A DNA stretch of 34,365 nucleotides from an uncultured Cytophagales bacterium (lineage in GTDB: Bacteria; Bacteroidota; Bacteroidia; Cytophagales; Thermonemataceae). The notes beneath the pieces were generated by a model. It had not been told where the DNA came from and did no database searches. It saw nothing but the letters and a program-made list of their open reading frames with translations. The position numbers and the translations under genes are program-made. This document shows, in pieces, positions 34,001 to 34,365 of this stretch. Position 1 is the stretch's first letter, and the number at the start of each line of letters is the position of its first letter. The DNA lies in assembly GCA_937911505.1 (NCBI GenBank), contig CALEMF010000071.1, forward strand, positions 1-34,365, in the 5' to 3' direction.

Positions 34001-34365
34001 ACTGCCACAAGTACCACTTGTGATCGTCCACGTAAAGAGATTGACACCTACCCCAAGGTTCGTAACGGTTGTATTAGGATCAGTAGGACTCAAAATAGTA
34101 GCAGTACCTGAAGTTGTCCAAATACCTGTGCCAACAGTGGGTGTATTGGCATCTAAACTTGCACTAGTGGTACACACCGTTTGGTTAGGGCCTGCATTCG
34201 CCATAGTAGGAGCTTCCTCTACTACTACTTGTACGTTTGCAGTACTTGGTGTACAGGTACCATTGCTAATTGTCCATGTAAAAGTGTAACTACCAGTTGT
34301 TAAACCCGTCACAGCCGTTTGCGGATTCATTGGGTCTACAATTGTAATGCCCGCAGCCGTCGTGC
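31070..34365 (-). CDS. Giant repeat adhesin with gliding-motility-type (CHU_C) C-terminus, partial
   Basis: The frame is open to the right edge, so only the C-terminal 1098 or so residues are in the window. About nine PKD-like repeats of about 82 residues (each with a VGTGTW, an NTFRWTISNGTC and a DAGPDQTVC block) cover 32220-34365. A unique sandwich follows, then two cadherin-like domains (GFIGVESIEYEVCN and FVGLDTIRYEVCD). The C-terminal 90 residues contain PEGFSPNGDGINDTF, VFNRWGNVVYES and DGTYYYLVDL, the type B T9SS (CHU_C) domain of SprB-like proteins. It should be a surface adhesin, perhaps moved by the gliding motor. Expression with the PorP/SprF and OmpA-like genes downstream fits. 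Confidence 0.9.
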   Translation of the reverse strand, partial: TTAAGITIVDPMNPQTAVTGLTTGSYTFTWTISNGTCTPSTANVQVVVEEAPTMANAGPNQTVCTTSASLDANTPTVGTGIWTTSGTATILSPTDPNTTVTNLGVGVNLFTWTITSGTCGSSAASVSIVREEAPTNVDAGPDQSVCTPTTQLDADIPNVGTGTWSTTSGAVISDPNDPKSPVSALAFGDNTFTWTVTNGTCPAITSTMIVTRLEAPTVADAGTDDATCTGTYTLSANAPTVGTGIWTVTNGTATLTNPSDPNTTVTNLTVGLNTFRWTISNGACPASAASVNITRDELPTVANAGTDQTICTTNTTLSANTPLVGTGTWTLVSGTGVVTNSGDPNSTVTGLGIGNNVFRWTISNGTCAASSAEVNVLVQDNPTVADAGMDQSVCTPNATLNGNTPTVGTGTWTLVSGAGTITNPNSPSSTVTGLSLGVNTFRWTIGNGTCATTTSSVNITLEESPSMAVVGADQTICTDFTNISATAPAIGTGTWTVNTGTGVITSPNSINTSVTNLSYGSNIFTWTVSNACGTSSASLVVIREEEPTASDAGPDQTVCSTTATLSANTPTVGTGSWSVVAGAGIITSPSSPNTSVTSLSVGTNIFRWTISNGTCTDAEGSVAITRVENPTVAEAGDNQALCEATTAVLTGNTAVVGLGRWTQIAGPTTAVIVNESAASTEVQNLSTGEYQFRWTISNDPCPASSDDVFISIFALPNVSNVLTVNDFDFCSDAIPTDIDITVTNTALGVDYELRNGASVLGTQSGNGGSIAFEDIPAPTTTTTYTIFATASTVCPPTALEDEAVVIIRNCNIPVAETIMLEADNCTNITADVLANQDKSLFATTVIQNELTPNGGIINLNPEGIFSYEPRLGFIGVESIEYEVCNDATPQECATGTIMITVGDCINQPPVATTDRFTVKNCNSLLRNVLENDSDPDGNEIYVRAQEATFTSSRGVYSILEDGTIEYTPDFNFVGLDTIRYEVCDRFDGLIPKCTEGEIFITVIGCEEVLIPEGFSPNGDGINDTFVILGAEDLNISLQVFNRWGNVVYESDSYGNDWNGVPNRGPNQSQVLPDGTYYYLVDLRNGEKPRAKFLVIHR
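32220..34365. repeat. Coding tandem repeats of about 246 bp in the adhesin gene
   Basis: Eight full repeats and one cut by the window edge, each about 82 codons. Units are clearly related but differ by many substitutions, so they are old. Conserved core blocks are VGTGTW, FRWTISNGTC and DAGPDQTVC. The last unit (near 32220-32460) is the most divergent. The array very likely continues to the right. Confidence 0.88.

Noticed and set aside
32325..34289. Long open frames on the plus strand opposite the adhesin repeats (up to about 200 codons).
   Set aside because: They mirror the repeat codons of the minus-strand gene; their products are Val/Pro-rich without domains and the minus frame has clear homology, so they are shadows.

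Overview
The window looks like chromosomal DNA from a gliding, polysaccharide-degrading member of the Bacteroidota, most likely a marine Cytophagales relative of Microscilla (the lineage is inferred; no rRNA is present). The main evidence is the type IX secretion system (T9SS): two very large secreted proteins end in T9SS sorting domains, and a giant repeat adhesin with a gliding-motility-type (CHU_C) C-terminus sits in an operon with a PorP/SprF protein and a TPR-PD40-OmpA protein. A 7TMR-DISM receptor, a 3-coathanger-like protein and a promoter matching the Bacteroidota TTG / TAnnTTTG consensus point the same way. No tRNA, rRNA, CRISPR array or intact insertion sequence was seen.

Layout. 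1-70: tandem 14-bp repeats at the window edge. 303-4033: a DUF885 lipoprotein, a 318-bp IS5-like MITE, a DUF5071-like protein and a secreted protein of unknown function whose stop codon falls in an IS-end-like sequence. 4074-9364: signalling and housekeeping genes, namely a membrane GAF-SpoIIE phosphatase, two tandem universal stress proteins, a DUF4269 nucleotidyltransferase-like protein and a SixA-type phosphatase. 9546-11909: topA. 11986-13763: a scrapyard of remnants (the tail of a macro-domain gene, a frameshifted RHS fragment, possible IS91 and IS3 scraps) around two small unknown genes, one of which may be an orphan immunity gene.

13764-27118, all on the minus strand, holds the hydrolase and surface part. 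A ceramidase-like gene and a secreted esterase with chitobiase-C-terminal-like and PA14-like domains form a two-gene operon. A 3-coathanger-like gene that appears to have lost its start codon follows, then a T9SS-exported serine hydrolase, and a 1379-residue T9SS cargo joining an alginate-lyase-superfamily domain to a GH16 domain. The leader of the 3-coathanger gene is duplicated in front of the serine hydrolase, where it now encodes a 39-residue peptide. Next is a 7TMR-DISM receptor whose output end is an IS1595-transposase-type zinc ribbon.

27314-34365: a TPR protein, a clear intrinsic terminator, and the operon adhesin, porP/sprF, ompA-like (read leftward). The adhesin runs off the right edge of the window. 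The most unusual items are the receptor-zinc ribbon fusion, the lyase-GH16 fusion, and the degraded macro/RHS region.
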